NCBI GenBank assembly: GCA_052035915.1
Contig: JBPOHE010000022.1
Coordinates: 1 to 62,092, forward strand
Source of the DNA: JBPOHE01 sp052035915
GTDB taxonomy: Bacteria > Pseudomonadota > Gammaproteobacteria > Chromatiales > Chromatiaceae
Direction: 5' to 3'
Length of the DNA stretch: 62,092 nucleotides
The notes beneath the pieces were generated by a model. It had not been told where the DNA came from. It made no database searches and saw nothing but the letters and a program-made list of their open reading frames with translations. Both the position numbers and the translations under genes were made by a program. This document shows positions 29,842 through 39,496 of the stretch, piece by piece (position 1 is the first letter of the stretch; the number at the start of each line of letters is the position of its first letter).

Positions 29842-30277
29842 TTCCAGCCTCGCGGACTCATTCTCGCCACCGCCCGAGATGGATCCGACAAGATACACAT
29901 TTCACCCATAACCCATGGTTGAACCGGCCCCCTTGGCTGAGATGGCCGTAGCCCCTTGTCCACCAAATAAAATCCGTCCGTCTGTGGCTATCATCCTGGA
30001 AGGGGTATTGTAAGCCGGAACACCGAGTTTTCCCCGCTCGGCGGACCGGGAGCAAGCGGCTCTCCCCGCCGTGGCCGACCGATCGGCCATGATCCTGATC
30101 CGGTGGGCCCGAGGATCGGGCTTCGGCTTTGCCTGGCATAGAGGTATGATTCAGTGGTATTCATGAAGTCAACCGGTTCCAGGGAACGGCTGGTGTTGGC
30201 TCCAACTCTGAACCAGCCGGCAGTCTCCCAGTAATCTATCCTCCTCTCGTCAGGAAAGCCGAACAGTCAAGCGAGCC
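29842..30277. other. Divergent gap between two kinase loci
   Basis: A 436-bp stretch between the minus-strand binding-protein/kinase pair and the plus-strand kinase remnant. It should contain both promoters. I see several GC-rich self-complementary stretches around 30020-30120, but nothing that I can match to a known riboswitch or operator. Confidence 0.4.
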
Positions 30278-33061
30278 ATGACCGATTTCCGCCACCTTCC
30301 GGTTCATCAGAAATTCATCCGCATCCTCTTGCTGACCGCCGGATCGGCCTTGTTGCTCGCCTGGATGGTCTTTTCCACCGGGACGGCGTTCAAGTTGCGC
30401 CAGGACTTCGAGGGCGAACTGGGTGTGTTGGCCCGGATGACCGCGATCAACTCCCAGGCCGCCCTCACCTTCGGCGATGCCCAGGCGGCCCGGGGCCTCC
30501 TGGAGGCCCTCAAGGCGCAACCCGATGTCGTCTTTGCCTGTATCGCCCATCGTCAGGGGGATATCTTGGCGACCTACAGCCCCAGTCCAGGCTTCGAGAC
30601 TTTCTGCTCTGGCCGCGGACAAATCTCCCAATCCTGGTTCGCCCGGCATATTCACCTGATCGAACCCATCGAGGTGCAAGGCGAGATCCTGGGTTACCTG
30701 CATCTGGTCGCCGATGTGGGGCGGACCTGGCAGGCCCTGATCCTCTATTTGACGGCAATGGGTGGCCTGGTACTCGCCGCCTTGTTCTTCTCGGCCCTGC
30801 TCGGCCTCCGACTACGCCGCCATCTGACCGATCCCATTCTGGCCCTGGCGGCCACCGCCGCCAGGATCTCCCGGGACAAGGATTACTCCCTGCGCATCTC
30901 CAAGACGAGCAACGACGAGGTCGGTCAGTTGTTCGACAACTTCAACGATATGCTGTCCCAGATCCAGGCGCGCGATGAAAAGCTCAACGGCTACCGTCAG
31001 CATCTGGAGCAGGAGGTCGAGGCACGCACCGCGGAACTCAAGCGCGCCAAGGAGACCGCCGAGGCCGCCAGCCGGGCCAAGTCCCAATTTCTGGCGACCA
31101 TGAGCCATGAGATCCGCACCCCCATGAACGGGGTGCTGGGCATGACCGAACTCCTCCTGGACACCACCCTCACCCCGTTGCAGCGACGCTATGCCGAGGC
31201 CGTCCGGGGCTCCGGCGAAACCCTCCTCGCCCTGATCAACGATGTGTTGGATTTCTCCAAGATCGAGGCCGGACGACTGGAACTGGAGAATATCGAATTC
31301 GATCCCCGCCAGGTCATCGAACAGGTGGGCGAGATGCTCGCCGAGCGCGCCCATAGCAAGGGGTTGGAGCTGATCTGCGCGGTCGCCCCCGAGGTACCCC
31401 AGCTTCTCATGGGGGATCAGAACCGCCTGCGCGATGTTTTGATCTATCTGGTCGGCAATGACATCTAGTTCACAGAACGTGGTGATATCCTGGTACAGCT
31501 CAGCCTGGAACCCGAGGCCCCCAATCCCCCGGGCCGGGTGGTATTGCGCGGTCTGGTGCGTGACACCGGCATCGGCATCCCGCCGGAGCTGCTGGATCGT
31601 CTGTTCGCCGCCTTTTCCCAGGCCGACAGCTCTCATGCCCGCCGCTTCGGCGGCACCGGCCTGGGGCTGGCGATCACCAAGCAACTGGTCGAACTCATGG
31701 GCGGCCACATCCATGTCAGCAGTACCCCCGGCGACGGCTCCAGTTTCTGGTTCAACGTCCGCTTCTCTGCCGTCAGACATCGACCCTCGCCTCGGCCCGC
31801 CCTGCCCAAGGACCTGCCGGTCTTGGTCGTCGACGATCATCCGGTCAACCGGGAGGTGCTGCATCATCTGCTGAGCTCTTGGGGCCTGCGGGATGAAGCC
31901 GCCGAGGACGCGGAAGAGGCCCTCGCCAAACTGAGGACGGCGAGCCAGGCCGGCGCTCCCTTCAAGGTCGCCCTGCTGGACATGCGCATGCCGGGGATGA
32001 ACGGTCTGTATCTGGCGCGGGCCATCAAGGCCGATCCCAGCATCGCCGCCACCCATCTCGTCATGCTCAGTTCGATGTTGCTGGGGGAAACCCATGGCGT
32101 CCGCTGGAAGGGCATAGAAACCTATCTCAACAAGCCGATCCGGCGCGCCCAGCTCCTCCAGGCCATCGCCGCCGCCTGTGGGGTGAGCGGCCAACCCCCC
32201 GGCCTTCCCGTTTCCGCCGGCCAGCCACACCAGGACCAGCTGGAATACCCGGCCCGGATCCTGGTGGCGGAAGACAATCCGGTCAACCTCGAAGTGGTGC
32301 TCATCATGCTGGAGACCCTGGGCTGTCGCAGCACCGTGGCGGGGAATGGGTTGGAAGTGCTGGACAGCCTCGAAAAGGGGGAATACGACCTCATCCTCAT
32401 GGATTGCCAGATGCCGGAGATGGACGGTTTCGAGGCTACCAGACGCATCCGGGAACAGGAGCGGAAGAGCGGTCAGGGCCGTATCCCCATCATCGCCGTG
32501 ACCGCCAATGCCCTGGAGGGCGATCGCGAGGCCTGCCTGGCCTGCGGCATGGATGACTTCATCGCCAAGCCATTCAAACGCGAGGTCCTGCTCAAGGCCA
32601 TCAAGCAATGGCTGCCAAGCGATCGTCAGGGCCTCAAAGCCGATCAACCTTCAGCCACGGAAGCCTCGACCCGGCCCATGATCCAAACCCTCGGCAACAT
32701 GCAAGTGATCGATCCCGCCGCCCTGCAGGCTGTGAGTCATCTCGAATCCGCCACCAATCCAGGCTTTCTGGCCAAGTTCATCCATCTCTATATGGAAAAC
32801 GCTGCGCAACTCCTGGACGCCATCCAAACCGCCAAGGCCGCCGGCGATCGGGAGACCCTCATCCGCTCCGTTCATAGCCTGAAGTCCACCAGTGCCAGTG
32901 TGGGCGCCGTAGCCTTCTCGGCGAGATGCCGGGAGATCGAGAACGCCTACCGCAAGGGGGAGGAAAACGAGCAGACTCAAGCCTGGCTCCTCGGCCTGAG
33001 GGATGAATTCGCCCGAGTCGAGACCGCCTTGGCCCAGATCCTCGAGGACCAGGGCCGATGA
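30278..33061 (+). pseudogene. BarA-like hybrid sensor kinase interrupted by an amber codon
   Basis: One reading frame of 927 codons encodes membrane helices near 15-32 and 150-175, HAMP, HisKA (FLATMSHEIRTPMNG), HATPase, two receivers (VLVVDDHPVN, LLDMRMPGMNG; and ILVAEDNPVN, LMDCQMPEMDG) and a C-terminal Hpt (VHSLKSTSASVGA). A TAG at 31466-31468 replaces the conserved lysine of the N-box: kinases read NLVGNAIKFTERG, here YLVGNDI-stop-FTERG. Two more N-box residues are changed (N to Y, A to D), which argues for real decay rather than one sequencing error. Translation from a GTG at 31538 could still make the ATPase remainder, both receivers and Hpt. It overlaps the next gene by 4 bp. Confidence 0.8.
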
Positions 33062-35565
33062 AGGAATCGGGGTCGTCGTGCGTCCTGGTGGTGGATGACG
33101 ACCCGCTGATCCGCTTGGTCGTCTCCCGGACCCTGTCCGAGGCCAAACTCCGGGTCGTCGAGGCCAGGCATGGGTTGGAGGGGATCGAGGCCTTTGCCGC
33201 GGAGTCGGTCGATCTCATCCTGCTCGACGTGATGATGCCCTTGCTCGATGGCTTCTCCACCTGTGAGCGAATGCGGAAGTTGGAGAACGGCCAGCATGTG
33301 CCCATCGTGATGATGACCGGGCTGGACGACGAGGCCTCCATTCAGCGCGCCTATGAGGCCGGGGCCACGGATTTCATCACCAAACCCATCAATCCCCCCA
33401 TCCTGGCCCACCGTATCCGCTATATCCTGCGCGCCAGCGCCGCCATGAACGAACTGGCTTGGCGGGAGAGCTTCCAACGGGTGCTGGTCGAGACCACCCC
33501 GGTGCCCATCCTGGTCGAGGATAGCGACGGACGCTGCAATTGCTGTAACGCGGCGATGGAATCCCTGCTGGGAAAAAGCCGCGCCGAGATTCTGAACTCC
33601 TGCTCCGAGATACTGGCGCTCCAGGACCAGGAAACCCAGGAGTCGGAAGCGGATGAGGCGGGGAACCCGCTGCGGATTTTCGAGACCGTCCTCATCGGCA
33701 ACGGCAATAAACGGCGTTCGGTCATCGTCCATCAGGCCCGGTTCAACCCGCCGCCGCCCGGCTCACCCGGGGTGATCAACGCCTTCGTCGACATCACCGA
33801 GCACAAACGGAACGAAAAGCGCCTGCGGCTGGCGGACACCGTTTTCCGCACCGCCGTCGACGCCATCCTGGTGGCCGATGCCGACGGCCTCATCAAATCC
33901 GTCAATCCGGCCTTTACCGCCATCACCGGCTACGACAAGGCCGAGGTGATCGGCCAATCCGTGCGCATGCTCAACTCCCATCACCACGACGAGGGTTTCT
34001 ACACCGAGATGGCCCTGGATCTCCAGCAGACCGGGAAATGGTCGGGAGAGATCTGGCAGCACCGCAAGACCGGCGAAGTATTCCCGACCTGGATCACCAT
34101 GGCGGGGGTACGCAACAACGAAGGGAGCATCCTCGAGTACGTGATGATGTTCAACGACATCACCCAACGCAAGCAGGCCGAGCAGGAGATCTTTTTCCGC
34201 GCCAACTACGACCCCTTGACCGGCCTGCCCAATCGCAGCCTGTTGCAGGAACGCCTCGAACAGGCGCTGCGCCAGGGACGTCGCTACCAGAGACGCATGG
34301 CTCTGATGTTTCTCGATCTGGATCGTTTCAAGCAGGTGAACGACACCCTGGGGCACTCCGCCGGCGACAGTCTCTTGTGTCAGACGGCGGATCGGCTCAA
34401 GGCCTGTTTGCGGGAAACCGACACCGTGGCCCGGTACAGTGGCGACGAGTTTGCCATCGTGCTGCTGGACATCCTGCGGGAAACCGATGTCCACGCCCTG
34501 GCGGACAAGATCATCACCCGGATGGCGGACAAGTTCCACATCCACGACAACCTGGTACGCATCGGCGCCAGCATCGGTATCGCCCTCTTTCCCGATCACG
34601 GCGAAGACACCGCCACCCTCCTGCGTCATGCCGATCTCGCCATGTACCAGGCCAAGGCCTCGGGGCGAAACACCTTCCGCCTCTACGAAGCCTACATGAG
34701 CGAGCGGGCCGTGCATCAACTCTCCCTGGAGACCGATCTGCGCACCGCCTTGGAGCGTCGGCAATTCACCCTCCACTACCAACCCATCATCGAACTCCGA
34801 AGCGGTCGACTGGTGGGCGCCGAAGCCCTGTTACGTTGGTGTCACCCCCAGCGCGGCCTGGTTCCTCCCAGCGACTTCATTCCCCTGGCGGAGGAGACCG
34901 GAATCATTCGGGACCTCGGCGCCTGGGTACTCGAAGAGGTTTGTCTCACCATCCGGGGTTGGCGGCAGCGCGGACTTCGGATCCCCATCTCGGTGAACCT
35001 CTCCAGCGTGCAGATCCTGCGCGGCCTGCCCACCGAGGCGGTGGAACGCTTGCTCCGCCGCCACCGCCTGCCGCCAGAAGCCCTGGCCTTCGAGATCACC
35101 GAGAGCCTCCTGCTGATGGACACCCTGCAAACCAGGCAATGGCTGGAATCCGTCCGTGCCCTGGGGATACGGGTCGATATCGACGACTTCGGTACCGGCT
35201 ATTCCTCCCTCTCCTACCTCAAACGCTTTCCCGTCAATCGCATCAAGATCGACCGCAGTTTTATCCGCGACATGACCTACAGCACCAGCGACCGCGCCCT
35301 GGTCGCGGCCATCCTGGCCATGGCCCAGAGTCTGGACCTGGAAGTGGTGGCGGAGGGTGTGGAGAACGAGGAACAATTCCACCAACTCTGCGCCCTCGGC
35401 TGTACCTACGGTCAGGGCTTCTATGTCGCCCAACCCCTGGCGGCCACGGATTTCTCCGCCATGGCCCAGGCCATTCCCCAGCACCCCGGACGCTGGTTCC
35501 CTTTGCACCAGCCGACTCCGGACTCCCTCCCACCGGAACCGACCGGCCACCCCACCCCTCTCTGA
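33058..35565 (+). CDS. Response regulator with PAS, GGDEF and EAL domains
   Basis: An 835-residue cytoplasmic c-di-GMP regulator: receiver (VLVVDDDPLIR, LLDVMMPLLDG), two PAS domains (about 140-265 and 270-400), GGDEF (YDPLTGLPNRSLL, active-site loop YSGDEF) and EAL (EALLRW, DDFGTGYSSLSYL, VVAEGVE). The GGDEF signature is SGDEF, a variant that may or may not be active; the EAL residues look complete, so phosphodiesterase activity is likely. Its ATG overlaps the last 4 bp of the kinase remnant, so it was co-translated with, and presumably phosphorylated by, that kinase. With the kinase damaged, its receiver may now be unpaired. Confidence 0.9.
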   Translation: MKESGSSCVLVVDDDPLIRLVVSRTLSEAKLRVVEARHGLEGIEAFAAESVDLILLDVMMPLLDGFSTCERMRKLENGQHVPIVMMTGLDDEASIQRAYEAGATDFITKPINPPILAHRIRYILRASAAMNELAWRESFQRVLVETTPVPILVEDSDGRCNCCNAAMESLLGKSRAEILNSCSEILALQDQETQESEADEAGNPLRIFETVLIGNGNKRRSVIVHQARFNPPPPGSPGVINAFVDITEHKRNEKRLRLADTVFRTAVDAILVADADGLIKSVNPAFTAITGYDKAEVIGQSVRMLNSHHHDEGFYTEMALDLQQTGKWSGEIWQHRKTGEVFPTWITMAGVRNNEGSILEYVMMFNDITQRKQAEQEIFFRANYDPLTGLPNRSLLQERLEQALRQGRRYQRRMALMFLDLDRFKQVNDTLGHSAGDSLLCQTADRLKACLRETDTVARYSGDEFAIVLLDILRETDVHALADKIITRMADKFHIHDNLVRIGASIGIALFPDHGEDTATLLRHADLAMYQAKASGRNTFRLYEAYMSERAVHQLSLETDLRTALERRQFTLHYQPIIELRSGRLVGAEALLRWCHPQRGLVPPSDFIPLAEETGIIRDLGAWVLEEVCLTIRGWRQRGLRIPISVNLSSVQILRGLPTEAVERLLRRHRLPPEALAFEITESLLLMDTLQTRQWLESVRALGIRVDIDDFGTGYSSLSYLKRFPVNRIKIDRSFIRDMTYSTSDRALVAAILAMAQSLDLEVVAEGVENEEQFHQLCALGCTYGQGFYVAQPLAATDFSAMAQAIPQHPGRWFPLHQPTPDSLPPEPTGHPTPL

Positions 35566-35634
35566 GGGGAGTCCGCTCCAACGGCGTCCCTCGGGGGAAG
35601 AACACCCGATCCAAATTTCGAGGGTCCAGGGTCG

Positions 35635-38601
35635 ATGAAAAAACTTCTTTTCGCCATCTTCACCCTCTCGGGATTTTCCGGGCTCATCTACGAGTCCATC
35701 TGGTCCCATTACCTCAAGCTCCTGCTCGGCCATGCCGCCTACGCCCAGGTTCTGGTGTTGGCGATTTTCATGGGCGGGATGGCGGGAGGGGCCTGGATCG
35801 CGGCCAGGATTTCCCAGCGGCTGTCGAACCTGCTGCGCGCCTACGCCCTGGTGGAAGGGCTGATCGGCCTGGCGGCGCTCGTGTTTCATCACGGCTTCGT
35901 CGCTGTCGCCAACCAGTTGTTCTCCAATCTCCTGCCCGTTCTGGGGTCGCCGCTCCTGGCGCAACTGGTGAAGTGGACGCTCGCCTCCCTGCTGGTGCTC
36001 CCCCAATCCATCCTGCTCGGTATGACCTTTCCCCTGATGAGCGCCGGCATCATCCGTCGTCACCCCCTGGGACCGGGCGCCACCCTCGCGATGCTCTATT
36101 TCACCAACAGCCTGGGCGCCGCCGCCGGGGTGTTGAGCAGCGGCTTTTTCCTCATCGAGGCAGTCGGCCTGCCCGGCACGGTGATGACCGCCGGTCTGAT
36201 CAACCTCGGCCTGGCCGTGACGGTCTGGTTCCTGGCCGCCCGGCCAGAAACCGCCGTCGCCGAGACCCCGAACCCAGGCGTGTCCTCGCCAACGCCTTCG
36301 CCCCGACTCAAGCTGCTGTTGTTCGGGGCGGCGGTCACCGGGGCGGCCTCCTTTTTCTACGAGATCGCCTGGATCCGCATGCTCAGCCTGGTGCTGGGCA
36401 GTTCGACCCATTCCTTCGAGCTGATGCTGGCGGCCTTCATCCTCGGCCTCGCTCTGGGCGGTCTATGGATCCGTCGCCGCATCGACCGCATCCCCCAGCC
36501 CCTGGCTTTCCTCGGCTACGTGCAGATCCTCATGGGGGTGTTGGCGGTTTCCACCCTCCCTTGCTACGACCTCAGTTTCGACTTCATGCAATGGGTGTTG
36601 AGCGGCCTGGCCCAGAGCGAGGCCGGCTATGCCGGCTATGTGCTGGCCAACAACCTGGTCGCCCTGGCGGTGATGCTCCCGGCTACCTTTTGCGCCGGCA
36701 TGACCCTGCCGCTCATGACCTATGTGCTGCTCCAGGACCGGGTGGGGGAGGGGGCCATCGGTCGAATCTATGCCGCCAACACCCTGGGCGCCATCGCCGG
36801 GGTGATCGCCGCGGTGCACCTGGTGATGCCGGAACTCGGCGTCAAAGGGGTGCTGGTGCTGGGCGCGGGCGGCGATATCGGGCTCGGCCTGCTGCTGCTA
36901 CAGCGCGCATCCTCACCCCGACAGCGTCGCACCTTCGCCGCGGCGGGCTTCGCCGGGGTCGGTCTGCTCGGGTTCATGGCCCTCACCTCCAGCCTCGACA
37001 CCCGCAAACTGACATCCGGTGTGTATCGCACCGGGCGGGCGGCACTGCCCGAGCAGGCCGAGGTCTTTTACCACCGGGACGGCAAGACGGCGACGGTGAG
37101 TCTCATCAATTGGGCCAAGCGCAAGACCGCCATCCTTACCAACGGCAAGGCGGATGCCAGCCTGGTCATGGTCCCGGGAGAGGGGCCGGCGCGGGATGAG
37201 ATCACCATGATGATGGTGGCCGCCCTCGCCCTGGCCCAACAACCCGAGGCCCGCCTCATCGCCAACATCGGCCTGGGCTCCGGACTCACCAGCCACACCC
37301 TGCTCGCTGACGACCGGCTCGCGCGGGTGGACAGCATCGAGATCGAACCCCTGATGATCGAGGCCGCCCGCCTGGGGTTTGGCGAGCGGGTCCGTAACAC
37401 CTATCTCGATCCCCGCAGCCACCTCGTCACCGAAGACGCCAAGTCCTATTTCGCCAACACCGGGTCGATCTACGACGTCATCATCTCGGAGCCCTCCAAC
37501 CCCTGGGTCAGCGGTGTGGCCTCGCTCTTTTCCCGGGAGTTCTATGCCATCGCCAAGGCCCATCTCCGTGACGGGGGGATACTGCTGCAATGGTTGCAGG
37601 GCTACGAAACCAGTCCCGAACTCATCGCCTCGGTGGTTGCCGCCCTCTCGCTCCACTTCGAGGACTATGCCCTCTACAGCACCGGCGAGGCCGATCTGGT
37701 GCTGGTGGCGAAAACAGGCGGGCGACTGGCGCCCCTGGACGCGGCCCTTTTCCGTCAACCCAGATTGGCCGCCGAACTGGAGCGGGTCAGCCTCCACGAC
37801 CTGCAAGACTTCCATATCCGCACCCTCGGCCAGCGGGCGATCCTGGAGCCCCTGTTCGCCTCCTTCGGCGCCCCGGCCAACTCGGATTACCACCCCTTCC
37901 TCGATGTGCACGCGGAACAGGCGCGTTTCCTCAAGGCCACCCTGCGGGAGATCATTCACCTGGGCCGGCTCGAGCTGCCGCTGCTGGAGTTGCTGGGGGC
38001 CAAACCGGCCTTGCGGGCGCCGACCCGGGTCAGTGATTACTTCGATCACGGTGGCGCCCAGTTGGCCGTCCGGGCGATGGGGATCCGGGACGAAATCGCC
38101 GCCGGAACCCCGGGCCCCATCCTCGGCGCCGATCGGGACTATGCCCTGCTCAGCGCCCCCCAGGGTTGCCCAGAGTTCAGCCAGCTCCGCATCGACGCCC
38201 TCCTGGCCTTTACCTCCAAGATCCTCGCCTATCTGGCCCCCGAGGAACTGACGCCGATCTGGGAATACCTGGGGATGGGAACCTGTTGGGCCAACCCGGA
38301 TCCCGAGGCGCGGGCTTGGTGGGATCTGCTGCGGGCCGTCGGTGCCCGGGAGGCGGCGACCATGTCCCAGCAGGCTGGCTGGATGCTCGAACAGGGGTTC
38401 GACCATGGAATCCCCGAGCGGCGACGCGCTCTCCTGTATGCCGCCCTGACCGGCCATCTGGCCCTCCACCAGGCGGTCGAGGCCAGACAAGTCTGGGAAC
38501 GCTGGTCATCAGGCGACCGTCCCGAACTCGGACTCAGGCTACTGGTCGAGCTGGCGGGCTGGAAACAAGGAGCCTCTTCGCCCGGCCAAGAGGTTCGCTG
38601 A
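35635..38601 (+). CDS. Membrane-fused spermidine-synthase-like protein
   Basis: A 988-residue protein. The first 460 residues form about 12-14 membrane helices in two similar halves, each opening with a G-x4-YE motif (GFSGLIYESIWSHYLKLLLG; GAASFFYEIAWIRMLSLVLG). A SAM-binding Rossmann domain of the spermidine-synthase fold follows (NIGLGSGLTSHTLL, VDSIEIEPLMIEAA, ISEPSNPWVSGVASLFSREFY). The C-terminal 250 residues are helical with no clear domain. The aminopropyltransfer catalytic residues cannot be verified, and fused proteins of this type are widespread with unknown substrates. It starts 69 bp after the GGDEF-EAL gene. Confidence 0.82.
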   Translation: MKKLLFAIFTLSGFSGLIYESIWSHYLKLLLGHAAYAQVLVLAIFMGGMAGGAWIAARISQRLSNLLRAYALVEGLIGLAALVFHHGFVAVANQLFSNLLPVLGSPLLAQLVKWTLASLLVLPQSILLGMTFPLMSAGIIRRHPLGPGATLAMLYFTNSLGAAAGVLSSGFFLIEAVGLPGTVMTAGLINLGLAVTVWFLAARPETAVAETPNPGVSSPTPSPRLKLLLFGAAVTGAASFFYEIAWIRMLSLVLGSSTHSFELMLAAFILGLALGGLWIRRRIDRIPQPLAFLGYVQILMGVLAVSTLPCYDLSFDFMQWVLSGLAQSEAGYAGYVLANNLVALAVMLPATFCAGMTLPLMTYVLLQDRVGEGAIGRIYAANTLGAIAGVIAAVHLVMPELGVKGVLVLGAGGDIGLGLLLLQRASSPRQRRTFAAAGFAGVGLLGFMALTSSLDTRKLTSGVYRTGRAALPEQAEVFYHRDGKTATVSLINWAKRKTAILTNGKADASLVMVPGEGPARDEITMMMVAALALAQQPEARLIANIGLGSGLTSHTLLADDRLARVDSIEIEPLMIEAARLGFGERVRNTYLDPRSHLVTEDAKSYFANTGSIYDVIISEPSNPWVSGVASLFSREFYAIAKAHLRDGGILLQWLQGYETSPELIASVVAALSLHFEDYALYSTGEADLVLVAKTGGRLAPLDAALFRQPRLAAELERVSLHDLQDFHIRTLGQRAILEPLFASFGAPANSDYHPFLDVHAEQARFLKATLREIIHLGRLELPLLELLGAKPALRAPTRVSDYFDHGGAQLAVRAMGIRDEIAAGTPGPILGADRDYALLSAPQGCPEFSQLRIDALLAFTSKILAYLAPEELTPIWEYLGMGTCWANPDPEARAWWDLLRAVGAREAATMSQQAGWMLEQGFDHGIPERRRALLYAALTGHLALHQAVEARQVWERWSSGDRPELGLRLLVELAGWKQGASSPGQEVR

Positions 38602-38642
38602 TCCCTTCTCTCATACCCCGATCAACCCAGTCTTTCCCCCGG

Positions 38643-38764
38643 CTCCGGGCCTCGACCGAAAATGGCCATTTTATGTTCTTATTTAGAGAACAATGCCTCA
38701 TTATTATCTATTATTGTTCTCCATTAAAGAACAAAAACCGGGCAAAAGGGCTCATGCCCGGGAG
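38643..38764. repeat. 121-bp palindromic repeat, copy 5
   Basis: Starts near CCGGGCCTCG and ends CTCATGCCCGGGAG. The internal hairpins are GTTCTTATTTAGAGAAC and GTTCTCCATTAAAGAAC; the left side also keeps GAAAATGGCCATTTT. It lies downstream of the spermidine-synthase-like gene and upstream of a small membrane-protein gene. Confidence 0.75.
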
Positions 38765-38766
38765 CC

Positions 38767-38849
38767 ACGTAGGGCGCAATAGGCGTAAGCCGTATTGCGC
38801 CGCATGATAAATGCCGCTGATTCGGCGCAATACGCTTCGCTATTGCGTC
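38767..38849. repeat. GGCGCAATA inverted repeat
   Basis: Two self-complementary units, GGGCGCAATAGGCGTAAGCC and CGGCGCAATACGCTTCGC, each ending in TATTGCG, lie head to head about 25 bp apart. Repeats of this kind (GCGCAATACGCTTCGCTATTGCGC) are widespread in proteobacterial intergenic DNA. After it come a GCGCGGGCCAGCCCGCGC hairpin and the motif AACCTAATAAGAATTGG, just before the next gene. Confidence 0.65.
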
Positions 38850-38980
38850 CTCCGGCCCTTGATCCGGGGATTGCCGGCGCTCGTGCGGCAGGAAGGATCA
38901 GCGCGGGCCAGCCCGCGCCTTGGCGGCCTATTGGAAATAACCTAATAAGAATTGGTATAACTTCATCCTTGGAGATCCGC

Positions 38981-39496
38981 ATGCGCAAATCCTTCTTCAC
39001 CGCCCTACTCCTGGCCCCGCTCATACTGCCGCTGATCTTTTCCGGGGTCTTTGCCGTCGATGCGGCGTGGAGCGGGATGCAGCCGATGGTTGCCTTGTCC
39101 CTCGGCCTGCCCTTGTTGCTCACCACCGCCCTGTTTTCTTACGGCGCGACCCTGATGATCGGGCTGCCGCTCTTGTTCCTCGCCGCTCATTGGTTTCGCC
39201 TGAATGCCTGGCGGGTTCTGGGGGCGGGGGCGCTTTCGGGTGTGCTCGCCAACCTGCCTCTGACCTGGATCCTCTATCAGGGCAGCGGGGAGAATTCGGG
39301 TCCGCCAGAGCCCATCTCGGTGTTTCAGTTCCTCCAATGGGGCTTGCTGAGCGAAACCACCCTGCTCTGTCTCTTCGCCGGAGCCGTGACAGCCTCCGCC
39401 TTCTATGTGCTGTCCGGTATGGGCCGTAGATATCGAGCCACGGGGGCTGACACCGGCGGTCGTCCCCCTCCCCGAATCAATACACCGTCACCTTGA
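38981..39496 (+). CDS. Small integral membrane protein of unknown function
   Basis: A 171-residue protein with four predicted membrane helices (around 8-28, 39-68, 73-92 and 125-146). I recognise no family. The ATG at 38981 has GGAG with 6 nt spacing, a good ribosome site, and 20 bp further upstream is the AACCTAATAAGAATTGG motif shared with 10329. The 3' end overlaps the convergent pbpC gene by 20 bp. Confidence 0.6.
   Translation: MRKSFFTALLLAPLILPLIFSGVFAVDAAWSGMQPMVALSLGLPLLLTTALFSYGATLMIGLPLLFLAAHWFRLNAWRVLGAGALSGVLANLPLTWILYQGSGENSGPPEPISVFQFLQWGLLSETTLLCLFAGAVTASAFYVLSGMGRRYRATGADTGGRPPPRINTPSP

Noticed and set aside
29842..30277. A possible molybdenum-cofactor or c-di-GMP riboswitch between the kinase loci
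   Set aside because: Several GC-rich self-complementary stretches are present, but none of the conserved core nucleotides of those riboswitch classes could be matched.
31466..31468. The kinase stop codon as a recoded pyrrolysine or other special amino acid
   Set aside because: No pyl genes or downstream recoding structure can be seen, and the surrounding N-box is degraded, so simple gene decay is more likely.
30812..32647. A 611-codon minus-strand frame opposite the interrupted kinase
   Set aside because: It mirrors the codon pattern of the plus-strand kinase and shows no domain; the amber codon in the kinase does not make the antisense frame real.
34038..37199. A 1053-codon open frame on the plus strand overlapping the GGDEF-EAL and spermidine-synthase-like genes
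   Set aside because: It is out of frame with two well-supported genes, and its translation is arginine/proline/histidine-rich with no domain, as expected for a shifted frame in GC-rich DNA.
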